A stretch of 64,000 bases of DNA from Bacteroidota bacterium (GTDB lineage: Bacteria; Bacteroidota; Ignavibacteria; Ignavibacteriales; Melioribacteraceae). Shown here piece after piece: positions 17,056-26,036 of this stretch. The position numbers were made by a program, and so were the translations under genes. Positions within the stretch are counted from its first letter, which is position 1, and each line of letters opens with the position of its first letter. Below the pieces are notes generated by a model. It did no database searches and was not told the DNA's origin. It was given only the letters and a program-made list of their open reading frames with translations. Where the stretch lies: contig JAEWUC010000001.1 in assembly GCA_023397505.1 (NCBI GenBank), positions 202,454 to 266,453 on the forward strand, given 5' to 3'.

Positions 17056-19044
17056 ATGAGAAAATTATTTACCCTTCTTTTTTCTATAATATTAATAACA
17101 TCAAGCTATTCGCAAACCAAATACATGATTTATTTCAAAGACAAAGGTGAAGAATCAAAAACTTCATTAAAGAAATCATCTGTATTGTACCAAGAAACTA
17201 TGAATAATTTATCGACGAAAGCCGTTGAGAGAAGAAAAAAAATTATGGGTGAAGATTATATCACTTATGATGATTTACCTATTTACAAAAAATATATTGA
17301 CAAAATAGAAGAACTCGGCATTCCTATTTCGAATAAATTAAGATGGTTCAACGCGGTTTCATGTTATTTAAACCCGGATCAATTAAACAAAGTGAAGCAA
17401 TTATCTTTTATCCAAAAAGTTGAAGCTGTAAAAGTATTGCAATCTTCAAAACCAATTGAACAATCAAATGTAATTGAGGATACAAAACCAAAATTAAGTA
17501 AAGCAACATCGCTCGATTACGGACCATCATTTACACAAAATGATCTTTCTGAAATTCCTGCTGTCCACAATTTAGGCATAACTGGGGAAGGAGTTTTAAT
17601 CGGAATTCTAGATTCTGGTTTTAGATGGAAAACTCATCCTTCATTACAAAATAGAAATGTATTAGCGGAATATGATTTTATTTTCAATGACAATATTACT
17701 TCAAATGAACCGGTTGATACATTTAATCAAGATTATCACGGTACAAGCGTTTTCTCATTGATGGCAGGTTATGACCCTGGAAATTTAATCGGTCCGGCAT
17801 ATAATGCATCTTTTCTTCTAGCCAAAACAGAAGACATCCGCTCAGAAGAAAATATTGAAGAAGATAATTATGCCTACGCTCTGGAATGGATGGAAGCGCA
17901 GGGTGTTGATATTACAAGCAGTTCGCTCGGTTATTCAACTTTTGATAATGGACAGAACAGCTATACTTATAATGATATGAATGGAAATACAACGCTTGTT
18001 TCCAAAGCTGCTAATAAAGCGTTTGAACTGGGTGTATCAACTTTTACATCTGCAGGTAACGACGGCAACAAACCATGGTATTATATAGCGTCTCCTGCCG
18101 ATGCTTTTAATATTATCACTGTCGGTGCGGTTAATTCAAGCAATACATTGGCGCCTTATAGCAGCCGTGGTCCAACTTTTGACGGAAGAATAAAGCCTGA
18201 AATTGTTGCAATGGGAACCGGCGTACAAAGGGCAGTTGCAAGTACTGGTTCATATTCCAATTTAGGGCAGGGTACTTCGTACTCGAATCCCATAGTTGCT
18301 GGAATTGCTGGATTGTTAAAATCCGCACACCCGCATTTAACTAATTTACAGATTAGGAAAATTATTTTAGAAAGCGGCGACAATACAACTTCGCCAAACA
18401 ATGATATCGGTTATGGTTTAATATCGGCAAAAAAAGCTGTTTGTTACCCGAATCTTGAAATGAATTCCAACGATTTTATTCTTCATAAAATTTTTATAAA
18501 CGACGCTGGTGTTAATTCTTCAACCGTAAAGCTTAATTATAAAATTGATAATTCTTCATTTTCAAATTTCCAAATGACTTTCGACGGAAATTATAGATAT
18601 AATTTCAACTTCCCGGCTTTACAAAACGGTCAACAGATTGAGTTTTATTTCACGTACAATACTTTATCCGGCGGTGAAGCAAGAGAACCGTCGGGAAGTG
18701 AAAACTACAAATTTTCTTACGGCAGTAATCAAGTAAGTTTATTTACAGGAATAAACGAAGCAGAAGAATTACCAAATGGATTTTACCTTTCACAAAACTA
18801 TCCTAATCCTTTTAATCCGACAACTGTAATAAGTTATCATTTGCCGAAAGCAGGAAATGTTAAACTAAAAATTTATGATGTAATAGGAAGAGAAGTTGCG
18901 GTGCTTATTGATGAATTTAAAAATGCAGGAACTTATAGTACAGAATTTAGAATGCAGAATACAGAATTTTCGAGTGGTGTTTATTTTTATCAGCTAATTG
19001 CAGATGGATTTATTCAAACGAAAAAAATGATTTTAATGAAATAA
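17056..19044 (+). CDS. Secreted subtilisin-like serine protease (S8) with T9SS type A sorting domain
   Basis: A 662-residue protein from the ATG at 17056, which starts a clear signal peptide ending SSYSQ; an in-frame TTG at 17041 is less likely. The subtilase domain (about 160-435) has the triad Asp186 (GILDSG), His228 (DYHGTS) and Ser408 (GTSYSNP), and the oxyanion Asn335 (SAGNDG). A beta-sandwich of about 120 residues follows. The final 85 residues are a T9SS sorting domain: LSQNYPNPFNPTT, KLKIYDVIGREV, SSGVYFYQL, ending KKMILMK. It is therefore exported by Sec and then secreted across the outer membrane. The sorting domain contains an odd insert, RMQNTE, encoded by a sequence that also occurs between genes at 30770. 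Confidence 0.92.
   Translation: MRKLFTLLFSIILITSSYSQTKYMIYFKDKGEESKTSLKKSSVLYQETMNNLSTKAVERRKKIMGEDYITYDDLPIYKKYIDKIEELGIPISNKLRWFNAVSCYLNPDQLNKVKQLSFIQKVEAVKVLQSSKPIEQSNVIEDTKPKLSKATSLDYGPSFTQNDLSEIPAVHNLGITGEGVLIGILDSGFRWKTHPSLQNRNVLAEYDFIFNDNITSNEPVDTFNQDYHGTSVFSLMAGYDPGNLIGPAYNASFLLAKTEDIRSEENIEEDNYAYALEWMEAQGVDITSSSLGYSTFDNGQNSYTYNDMNGNTTLVSKAANKAFELGVSTFTSAGNDGNKPWYYIASPADAFNIITVGAVNSSNTLAPYSSRGPTFDGRIKPEIVAMGTGVQRAVASTGSYSNLGQGTSYSNPIVAGIAGLLKSAHPHLTNLQIRKIILESGDNTTSPNNDIGYGLISAKKAVCYPNLEMNSNDFILHKIFINDAGVNSSTVKLNYKIDNSSFSNFQMTFDGNYRYNFNFPALQNGQQIEFYFTYNTLSGGEAREPSGSENYKFSYGSNQVSLFTGINEAEELPNGFYLSQNYPNPFNPTTVISYHLPKAGNVKLKIYDVIGREVAVLIDEFKNAGTYSTEFRMQNTEFSSGVYFYQLIADGFIQTKKMILMK
18940..18970 (+). 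repeat. Short dispersed repeat inside the T9SS sorting domain
   Basis: A stretch built from the unit (A/G)CAGAAT(T/A) appears here in frame. It matches the intergenic stretch 30771-30790 at 18 of 20 positions. Confidence 0.45.
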
Positions 19045-19050
19045 AATCAG

Positions 19051-19704
19051 ATGAATCAAAAAAAAGATAAAATACTTTATCCGAATCAATATAAATATCT
19101 TACTTCGCTCCGTGGTGGAATTAATCCTTTAATTCACGAAATGGAGCAATTCGCCATGTCAAGAAAAATTCCAATTCTCGACTGGAAAGCTGCTGAATTG
19201 TTAGAGCAATGTATCTTACTGCAAAAACCTAAAAGAGTGCTCGAAATAGGAACTGCAATTGCGTATTCATCAATTCGAATGGCAATGGTATTAAGAAAAG
19301 GTGGAATAGTTGATACAATTGAAAAAAGTAAAGACAACATTAAACTCGCAGCAAACTATATCAAACGCGCTGAACTTGAATCTATAATAAATTTAATAGA
19401 AGGCAATGCTTTTGATATTATGCCCAAATTAAATGTTAAGTACGATTTTATTTTTCTTGATGCCGATAAGCAGGATTACCAAAAATTATTTTACTCTTCT
19501 TTAACAATTCTTAAAAAGGGCGGAGTTATTTTTATTGATAATTTATTATGGCACGGCTTTACTGCAGCTAAAAGAATTCCGGATTCATACAAGAAGTCTA
19601 CACAGCAAGTAAGGGAATTCAATAAGTTATTTATGAATCAACCTAATCTTAAAGCAACAATTTTACCTGTTGGCGATGGAATCGGTTTGGGAATTAAAGT
19701 ATGA
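19051..19704 (+). CDS. SAM-dependent O-methyltransferase (family 3, TrmR-like)
   Basis: A 217-residue Rossmann methyltransferase. The SAM-binding motif I is VLEIGTAIAYSSIRMA. Motif IV is DFIFLDADKQDYQKLF with the metal-binding aspartates, followed by GGVIFIDNLLWHG. This matches the family of catechol O-methyltransferase-like enzymes, which includes TrmR (YrrM), the tRNA 5-hydroxyuridine methyltransferase; the size and the NLLWHG motif fit that subgroup. The gene starts 6 bases after the subtilase stop, and its stop overlaps the next start (ATGA). TrmR is the best guess, but an unrelated small-molecule substrate is possible. Confidence 0.8.
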   Translation: MNQKKDKILYPNQYKYLTSLRGGINPLIHEMEQFAMSRKIPILDWKAAELLEQCILLQKPKRVLEIGTAIAYSSIRMAMVLRKGGIVDTIEKSKDNIKLAANYIKRAELESIINLIEGNAFDIMPKLNVKYDFIFLDADKQDYQKLFYSSLTILKKGGVIFIDNLLWHGFTAAKRIPDSYKKSTQQVREFNKLFMNQPNLKATILPVGDGIGLGIKV

Positions 19705-20144
19705 ACGACTACAAACTTGAAGCAGAAAAAATATGTAACAGCGTTGAGGATATCTCCAAAGGGAAGCTGATAAATAAAGAAGATTTATTTAGAATTGTAG
19801 AGCTTGCTTTAACGTGTGATAAAATGTATCTGCTTGAGGAATTGTCATTTCATGCCAAATATTCTATCGGGTTGATTACGATAATCCAGAAAAACGACGT
19901 AAAAATTGATGAAGAATACTTCTCGAAGGTGAAGAAAGAATTTCTAGAAACTATCGAAAAAGTTAAAAAGCTTTTTGAGGAATTAATTGAAAATGCGAAT
20001 GATTTTCTGAAAACAATTTTTAGAGAAAAATATTTTGAAATGTCCCAGCAAGGCATCACAAATCTAAATAACTTGTGTAACGATCTCTCATATCTTAAAC
20101 TATATTTAAATGATAACAAGAGGAACCGGGGAGGCAATTCATAA
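19701..20144 (+). CDS. Uncharacterised helical protein coupled to the O-methyltransferase
   Basis: A 147-residue soluble protein with no signal peptide, membrane segment or recognisable motif. It is almost entirely helical and rich in Lys and Glu, with a coiled-coil stretch around residues 75-110 (KVKKEFLETIEKVKKLFEELIENANDF split by short breaks). Its ATG overlaps the methyltransferase stop by 4 bases, so the two are translated together. A hairpin follows before the convergent Rrf2 gene. The function is not recognised; coupling suggests a partner of the methyltransferase. Confidence 0.65.
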   Translation: MNDYKLEAEKICNSVEDISKGKLINKEDLFRIVELALTCDKMYLLEELSFHAKYSIGLITIIQKNDVKIDEEYFSKVKKEFLETIEKVKKLFEELIENANDFLKTIFREKYFEMSQQGITNLNNLCNDLSYLKLYLNDNKRNRGGNS

Positions 20145-20151
20145 AGTGATT

Positions 20152-20183
20152 GTAAGGGACTCGAATTAATTCAAATCCCTTAC
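20152..20183. terminator. Hairpin between convergent genes
   Basis: Perfect 8-bp stem (GTAAGGGA at 20152-20159 and TCCCTTAC at 20176-20183) with a further palindrome GAATTAATTC in the loop. It lies between the ends of the two convergent genes. Neither strand has a strong T run, so termination is only probable. Confidence 0.45.
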
Positions 20184-20188
20184 TAAAA

Positions 20189-20617
20189 CTATTTCGGTCT
20201 GCGGAGAGTTTCCGAATATTTCTCTGCAACTTCCTGCACTGATTTGCTTGAAATAAGATTATAAATTCTATTTCTTAGTTCCGCCCATTCATCATGAAGT
20301 GGACAAGGATTTTCATCCGAACACTCTTTTAAGCCGGTAACACATTTTAAATTAATTACCGGACCTTCAACGCGTTCAACGATTTCTAGAATAGAACTTT
20401 TCTTTGCCAACTCTGTAATTTTAAATCCGCCGCCTCTGCCCTTAAAAGAATCAACATATCCGTATTTAGCCATGCGCTGTAATATTTTTGCAAGATAGTG
20501 TGCTGGAATGTCTTCCGACTTTGCAATTTCCGAAGACATAATTAAACTCTCTTTTGACTGACGAGCCAAAAAGAGAATTGCCCGTATGGCGTATTCGCCG
20601 GTTTTTGTGTAGATCAT
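20189..20617 (-). CDS. Rrf2 family transcriptional regulator with three conserved cysteines
   Basis: A 142-residue regulator. An N-terminal winged helix (residues 1-70) holds TGEYAIRAILFLA, the recognition region IPAHYLAKILQRMAKYGYV and the wing KGRGGGF. Cys92, Cys99 and Cys105 (KCVTGLKECSDENPC) occupy the position of the Fe-S ligands in IscR and NsrR, so it probably senses iron-sulfur status, nitric oxide or redox state. It is not next to isc or suf genes. The gene upstream in the same direction is a YigZ-type protein, 99 bases away. Targets are unknown. Confidence 0.88.
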   Translation of the reverse strand: MIYTKTGEYAIRAILFLARQSKESLIMSSEIAKSEDIPAHYLAKILQRMAKYGYVDSFKGRGGGFKITELAKKSSILEIVERVEGPVINLKCVTGLKECSDENPCPLHDEWAELRNRIYNLISSKSVQEVAEKYSETLRRPK

Positions 20618-20716
20618 TAAACAGTCCTTATTAATTGGAAATTATAATTTTTATGAGAGTCACTTATCCTAAATGAAAATTAAGTAAATCGAACCCGCTT
20701 GTCAATAATTAATTTT

Positions 20717-21340
20717 CTAAAAATAAACAAATTCGTTCGTAATCAAGGTTTTTACATTCGCGTTTGAAGAAGATTCTAACTCTTCAATAAGCTTTATTAT
20801 ATTAGCTTCTGGTAGTATTGAAATTATTTTAGGAATTTCGTTGAATTCATTTTCTTGAATTCTAGCCGAATATGTTGCCAATGTTCGATGAACAAGATTT
20901 GAATAATCGTAAGGATATTGTATTGCTACTTTTCTATACAATGTCTTCTGAATTATATTTGAATGTTCCAATGTTTTATAAGCACAATCGTAATATGCTT
21001 TACCAAGAGGACCAACACCGAGTTTTGTACCGCCAAAATATCTTGTTGAAACAACCAATAAATCTGTTACTTCGAAATGTTTTATTGCGTTAAAAATTCT
21101 AGTACCAGCAGTGCCGTTCGGTTCACCGTCATCAGAGTATTTAAATTTACCGTCATTAACTAAGTAAGCATAGCAATTATGAGTCGCGTCGTAATATTTT
21201 TTCCGAAGTTCTGTTAATTTGCTTATTGCCTCATCTTCTGTGTATACAGGAATTGCTGTTCCAATGAAAAGTGAACCCTTCTCTTTGAATTTATATTCCG
21301 AAATATTTTGAATTACTTTTATTGAAAGCGGCTTTTCCAT
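20717..21340 (-). CDS. YigZ/IMPACT family protein
   Basis: A 207-residue cytoplasmic protein. The N-terminal UPF0029 domain (about 1-125) carries the family signature DATHNCYAYLV, SDDGEPNGTAGTRI and VVSTRYFGGTKLGVGPLGKAYYDCA. A C-terminal DUF1949 ferredoxin-like domain covers about 135-200. The eukaryotic relative IMPACT modulates Gcn2, and the bacterial role is not settled. It diverges from uvrA across an 83-base gap. Confidence 0.9.
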   Translation of the reverse strand: MEKPLSIKVIQNISEYKFKEKGSLFIGTAIPVYTEDEAISKLTELRKKYYDATHNCYAYLVNDGKFKYSDDGEPNGTAGTRIFNAIKHFEVTDLLVVSTRYFGGTKLGVGPLGKAYYDCAYKTLEHSNIIQKTLYRKVAIQYPYDYSNLVHRTLATYSARIQENEFNEIPKIISILPEANIIKLIEELESSSNANVKTLITNEFVYF

Positions 21341-21423
21341 AAAAATTTTTATCTATAACAAAAATTGATTTTAGTTCCGTGATTATCTAAAATAACAGAT
21401 TGAACTTAGGCAAATTTATCGAA

Positions 21424-24255
21424 ATGACGGTTATTAATAAAATTCTAATAAAAGGGGCAAGGGAACACAACCTAAAGAATATCGATTTGGAAATTCCGCG
21501 CGATTCTTTTGTTGTGATTACAGGCCTATCGGGTTCCGGGAAATCTTCGTTGGCTTTTGATACTATTTATGCTGAAGGACAACGGCGTTACATCGAATCT
21601 CTTTCGGCATACGCAAGACAATTTTTAAACATGCTCGAAAAGCCGGATGTAGATTTGATTGAAGGATTAAGCCCTGCAATTTCTATCGAACAAAAATCAA
21701 CCGCGGGCAATCCGCGTTCTACGGTTGGGACGGTAACGGAAATATATGATTACCTTCGTTTGCTATACGCACGTGTTGGTAAAGTTCATTGTTATAATTG
21801 CGGCCGCCCGGTTGAAAAGCAATCGTCAGAACAAATCATTGAAACAATACTTAAAGATTATGACGAAAAGAAAATTCAAATACTTGCGCCTGTTGTACGA
21901 GGACGAAAAGGACATTACCGCGAGTTGTTTTCAGAAATTTTGCGCGATGGTTTTTTACGCGCGCGTATTGACGGTGAAATTCAAGAATTGATTGACGACT
22001 TTAAAGTTGACCGGTACAAAACACATGATATTGAAATTGTAATAGACAGATTAAAAGTAAATCAATCTTCGCGTTATAGAATCCGTCAATCCACAGAAGT
22101 TGCATTGAATTACGGAAACGGCAACATAATAATTTTTGATGAGAAAGAAGATCACTGGTTCAGCCGCAATTTTGCTTGCGCTCATTGCGGTATTGGGTTC
22201 CAGGAATTAGCGCCGAATTCATTTTCATTTAATACTCCATACGGTTCATGCCCCGATTGCGACGGCCTCGGTGAAAAGAAAGAATTGGATATCAATTTAA
22301 TTATACCGGATTGGGATAAAACTATTAACCAAGAAGGATTAGCTCCGCTTGGAAAACCGAGAGGAATTTGGTTTTTTAATCAACTCGAAGGCATCGCCGA
22401 AAAATATAATTTCAATTTTGATACACCTCTAAAAGATTTTTCCAAAGAACAAACTGATGTTTTGTTTAACGGGACGAAAGAGAAAATTCCGTTTAAATAT
22501 ACTTACAGCGGCGGAAGATCAGTTACATACATGCATAAATTCGGCGGTGTGTTGAATTATATAAAACACTATTTCGACAGCACTTCATCAAACAAAATAC
22601 GCGAATGGGCGGAATCGTTTATGAATACCGCAACATGTTCAACTTGCGGCGGCGGTAGATTGAAAAAGGAATCTTTAGCGGTAAAAATAAATGATAAAAA
22701 CATTTCCGAAGTGACTTCATTATCAATTGAAAAATCATTAAAGTTTTTTAATGAACTTGATTTAACCGAGCGTGAACACTTGATAGCAAAACAAATTTTA
22801 AAAGAAATTACTTCACGCCTGGAATTTTTATTGAATGTCGGTTTGAACTATTTAACGCTTGACCGTTCGGCGCGAACTTTATCCGGCGGCGAATCCCAAA
22901 GAATTAGATTAGCAACACAAATAGGTTCTCAGCTTTCCGGTGTTCTTTATGTTTTAGATGAACCTAGTATTGGTCTTCATCAATCGGATAATGTAAAACT
23001 TATCAACTCATTAAAAGATTTGCGCGATCTCGGTAATACTGTTATAGTTGTTGAACATGACCGCGAAACAATTGAAAGTTCGGATTACATTATCGATCTT
23101 GGTCCGCGTGCAGGTGAACACGGTGGTGAATTATGTGTGCAGGGTAATACGGAAGAAATTTTTAAATCCAAAAACAGCCATAATTCTTTGACTGTGCAGT
23201 ATCTTAAAAATAAAATGAAAATTGAAATTCCGGAGAAACGACGAAAGGGAAACAAAAAATTTATCGAGTTAATCGGGGCAAGCGGAAATAATCTAAAGAA
23301 AGTTAATCTGAAAATTCCCATCGGTTGTTTTACTGCAGTTACGGGAGTTAGCGGTTCCGGCAAATCTTCGTTAATAAATGAAACGCTTGTAAAAATTCTT
23401 TATAAGAAAATTTATAATTCGAAAGTTGTTCCGCTTCCGTTCAAAGAGATTAAGGGTTTGGATGAAATAGATAAGATTATTGAAATTGATCAGTCGCCGA
23501 TTGGCAGAACACCCCGCTCTAATCCGGCTACTTATACTGGTCTATTTACGCATATCCGCGATTTGTTTGCCCAAGTTCCGGAATCAAAAATACGGGGTTA
23601 CGCGGTTGGAAGATTCAGTTTTAACGTAAGCGGCGGACGATGCGAAGAATGTGAAGGCGACGGACTCAAAAAAATTGAAATGAATTTTCTGCCGGATGTT
23701 TACGTCCTTTGCGAAGTTTGCAACGGCAAACGTTACAACCGCGAAACTCTTGAAATACTTTACAAAACAAAATCGATTTCGGATGTGCTCGATATGACGG
23801 TTGAAGAAGCAGTCGATTTTTTTGAAGACTTCCCTGCATTAAGCAGGAAAATTAAAGCACTAAACGATGTCGGTTTGGGTTATATAAAACTTGGTCAGCA
23901 GGCAACAACACTTTCGGGCGGTGAAGCGCAGCGGGTTAAACTTGCAACGGAATTAAGTAAAATCGGCACTGGAAAAACTTTATATGTGTTGGATGAACCG
24001 ACAACAGGGCTTCATTTTGAAGACGTAAGAATTTTGATGAAAGTATTGAACCAGCTGGTTGACAAAGGAAATACAGTTGTTGTAGTTGAGCATAATCTTG
24101 ATGTAATAAAAATTGCAGATCACGTAATTGATCTGGGCCCGGGAGGCGGGGAATACGGCGGGGAAATTATTGCTGCCGGAACTCCAGAAGATGTTTCTGA
24201 GAATAAAAAAAGTCTTACAGGAAAATTCTTAAAAAAGGAATTGACGAGAAAGTAA
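21424..24255 (+). CDS. uvrA: Excinuclease ABC subunit A
   Basis: A 943-residue UvrA from the ATG at 21424; the upstream in-frame TTG at 21400 is unlikely because UvrA proteins begin just before the IKGAREHNLKNIDLEIPR block. Two ABC modules are present: Walker A GLSGSGKSSLAFDT and GVSGSGKSSLINET, signatures LSGGESQR and LSGGEAQR, and Walker B VLDEPSIGLH and VLDEPTTGLH. Zinc-binding cysteine sets CAHC...CPDC and CEEC...CEVC are intact. UvrA scans DNA for bulky lesions with UvrB. Its length is normal. A CMD-family gene and rdgB follow closely. Confidence 0.97.
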   Translation: MTVINKILIKGAREHNLKNIDLEIPRDSFVVITGLSGSGKSSLAFDTIYAEGQRRYIESLSAYARQFLNMLEKPDVDLIEGLSPAISIEQKSTAGNPRSTVGTVTEIYDYLRLLYARVGKVHCYNCGRPVEKQSSEQIIETILKDYDEKKIQILAPVVRGRKGHYRELFSEILRDGFLRARIDGEIQELIDDFKVDRYKTHDIEIVIDRLKVNQSSRYRIRQSTEVALNYGNGNIIIFDEKEDHWFSRNFACAHCGIGFQELAPNSFSFNTPYGSCPDCDGLGEKKELDINLIIPDWDKTINQEGLAPLGKPRGIWFFNQLEGIAEKYNFNFDTPLKDFSKEQTDVLFNGTKEKIPFKYTYSGGRSVTYMHKFGGVLNYIKHYFDSTSSNKIREWAESFMNTATCSTCGGGRLKKESLAVKINDKNISEVTSLSIEKSLKFFNELDLTEREHLIAKQILKEITSRLEFLLNVGLNYLTLDRSARTLSGGESQRIRLATQIGSQLSGVLYVLDEPSIGLHQSDNVKLINSLKDLRDLGNTVIVVEHDRETIESSDYIIDLGPRAGEHGGELCVQGNTEEIFKSKNSHNSLTVQYLKNKMKIEIPEKRRKGNKKFIELIGASGNNLKKVNLKIPIGCFTAVTGVSGSGKSSLINETLVKILYKKIYNSKVVPLPFKEIKGLDEIDKIIEIDQSPIGRTPRSNPATYTGLFTHIRDLFAQVPESKIRGYAVGRFSFNVSGGRCEECEGDGLKKIEMNFLPDVYVLCEVCNGKRYNRETLEILYKTKSISDVLDMTVEEAVDFFEDFPALSRKIKALNDVGLGYIKLGQQATTLSGGEAQRVKLATELSKIGTGKTLYVLDEPTTGLHFEDVRILMKVLNQLVDKGNTVVVVEHNLDVIKIADHVIDLGPGGGEYGGEIIAAGTPEDVSENKKSLTGKFLKKELTRK

Positions 24256-24273
24256 TTTTATAAAGGGGATAAA

Positions 24274-24636
24274 ATGAAAACTACAATAAACGATTTTCAT
24301 GCGTATCGTTCCGAGATGAACGAACGGATATTAAATTCGGGATTTAGAGACTTTAATAAATTTTTTGCGCTTGATAATAAAGCATATGTGGATGGCGCAC
24401 TTCCGGCAAAAACGAAAGAGTTAATGGGATTAACTGCATCAATGGTTTTAAGATGCAACGATTGTATTTTATATCATATCGACCGATCGATAGAAGAAGG
24501 CGCTACCGAACAAGAATTATATGAAACATTTAATATTGCATTAATAGTCGGCGGTTCAATCGTGATTCCGCATCTGCGTTACGCCGTAGAAAAAATGGAT
24601 GAAATATTTAAAATGAAAAATAAACTTGAACAGTAA
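24274..24636 (+). CDS. Carboxymuconolactone decarboxylase (AhpD-like) family protein
   Basis: A 120-residue all-helical protein. The CMD core is ELMGLTASMVLRCNDCILYHIDRSIEEGATEQEL with the CxxC pair (CNDC) and the following histidine, as in AhpD-like alkylhydroperoxidases. The C-terminal helix pair ALIVGGSIVIPHLRYAVEKMD completes the fold. Such proteins usually reduce peroxides or act as thiol relay proteins. A clear AAAGGGG Shine-Dalgarno precedes the ATG, and the gene lies 18 bases after uvrA and 20 before rdgB, in one probable operon. Confidence 0.87.
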   Translation: MKTTINDFHAYRSEMNERILNSGFRDFNKFFALDNKAYVDGALPAKTKELMGLTASMVLRCNDCILYHIDRSIEEGATEQELYETFNIALIVGGSIVIPHLRYAVEKMDEIFKMKNKLEQ

Positions 24637-24656
24637 ATTTTACGAAAGGGGATTAA

Positions 24657-25247
24657 ATGAAGATCATTTTCGCAAGCCAGAATAAAGGCAAGATTAAAGA
24701 GGTAAAAGCAATTTTTAATAAATCAAATTTTCAAATTATTTCACTTTATGATCTCGGCAACGATATGGATGTTGAAGAAACGGGCTTAACTTTTTATGAC
24801 AATGCTTTTTTAAAAGCTAAAGCGGTTCATGATTTGTATAAAGAACCAGTTTTTGCAGATGATTCCGGACTAGTGATTGAACAACTTGACGGACGACCCG
24901 GAGTAATTTCGGCACGATATGCAGGCGAAGGGTGCAGTTTTGAAGACAATAATTTAAAAGTTATTAGCGAATTGTGGAATCTTCCCGAACCTCATAAAGC
25001 AAAATTTGTAAGCACTGCACTTTTTTATGATGGAATAAATATTATCGAATCCGTTGGTGAATTGCATGGACAAATTATAAAAGAACAAAAAGGAACGGAA
25101 GGTTTTGGGTATGACCCAATATTTATTCCAGATGGTTATGATAAAACAATTGCAGAATTAAGCTTCGAAGAAAAAAATAAAATCAGTCACCGGGCTAAGT
25201 CATTTGAAAAACTAAAAGAATTGTTGTCGGAAAAATTTCTTAAATAA
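24657..25247 (+). CDS. rdgB: XTP/dITP pyrophosphatase (RdgB/HAM1 family)
   Basis: A 196-residue house-cleaning enzyme that hydrolyses non-canonical purine triphosphates (dITP, XTP) to monophosphates. Family motifs: IIFASQNKGKIKEVK at the start, FADDSGLVIEQLDGRPGVISARYAGE, TEGFGYDPIFIP, and ISHRAKSFEKL at the end. Length is standard. AAAGGGG precedes the start. It converges on ubiE/menG across 50 bases. Confidence 0.95.
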   Translation: MKIIFASQNKGKIKEVKAIFNKSNFQIISLYDLGNDMDVEETGLTFYDNAFLKAKAVHDLYKEPVFADDSGLVIEQLDGRPGVISARYAGEGCSFEDNNLKVISELWNLPEPHKAKFVSTALFYDGINIIESVGELHGQIIKEQKGTEGFGYDPIFIPDGYDKTIAELSFEEKNKISHRAKSFEKLKELLSEKFLK

Positions 25248-25297
25248 TCTAAAATTATTTTTGAATTGAGCCGTTGTTTCCGCGTCTCAAAACATTA

Positions 25298-25987
25298 TTA
25301 TTTCTCAGCTATTACAACTTGCACTAATCCGAAAGTAAGTGAATGTCTTTTTACATTCGTAAAACCACTTTTAATTAGAAGAGAAACGAGATCAACATTT
25401 TTATCAAACTCTCCAACCGATTCGGGTAAATAAGTGTATGCTTCATTGTCTTTAGAAATTATCCTACCGATAGCGGGAAGTACTTTATTAAAGTAGAATA
25501 AATAAAAATTCCTGATTAGTTTGTTAGAGGGGAGTCTGAATTCAAGAATTGTTGCTTTGCCTTTAGTTTGCAGAACTCTAAAAAAAGAATTAAAACCTTC
25601 CGATAAATCATAAAAATTACGAACGCCGAATGCTACGGTAATATTTGTGAAAGAGTTGTCTTTATACGGTAAATGCTCTGCCACGCATTGAACTGTTTTA
25701 CCGTTTATCCATGCGGCCTTCTTATTAAACAAATTTAACATGTTGTGGGAAAGGTCGGCGCCGAAAATATTTAGAATGTTATTTTTTCTTGCAGTTATTG
25801 CAAAATCACCCGTACCGCAGGCAATATCGAGCAGAATAGAATTCGAATTCATTCCTGAAAATTTAATAGCTTTTTTACGCCAATAAAAATCTACGCCCGC
25901 GCTAAGGAAGTGATTCAAAAAATCATACCTGTGCGAAATAGAGTCGAATATTCTTTTTACTTGTGTTTTTTTATTTATGGTTTCCAT
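25298..25987 (-). CDS. menG: Demethylmenaquinone methyltransferase (UbiE/MenG family)
   Basis: A 229-residue SAM-dependent C-methyltransferase. Motif I is LDIACGTGDFAITA. The family signatures are ISHRYDFLNHFLSAGVDFYWRKKAI near the N-terminus and ITVAFGVRNFYDLSEGFNSFFRVLQTKGKATILEF in the middle. It carries out the last methylation of menaquinone (or ubiquinone) synthesis; menaquinone is expected in this lineage. It is divergent from the cysteine-cluster gene at 26037, and the two share a 49-base start region. Confidence 0.93.
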   Translation of the reverse strand: METINKKTQVKRIFDSISHRYDFLNHFLSAGVDFYWRKKAIKFSGMNSNSILLDIACGTGDFAITARKNNILNIFGADLSHNMLNLFNKKAAWINGKTVQCVAEHLPYKDNSFTNITVAFGVRNFYDLSEGFNSFFRVLQTKGKATILEFRLPSNKLIRNFYLFYFNKVLPAIGRIISKDNEAYTYLPESVGEFDKNVDLVSLLIKSGFTNVKRHSLTFGLVQVVIAEK

Positions 25988-26036
25988 TTATGAATTCATT
26001 TTGCTATGTTTTAATCAAAATTATGAAAGCAAATTT

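Noticed and set aside
21400..21423. TTG start for UvrA
   Set aside because: UvrA proteins begin just before the GAREHNLKNI block, which fits the ATG at 21424.
25254..25290. Possible terminator between rdgB and menG (TTGAG and CTCAA)
   Set aside because: Only a 5-bp stem with a long loop and no T run.
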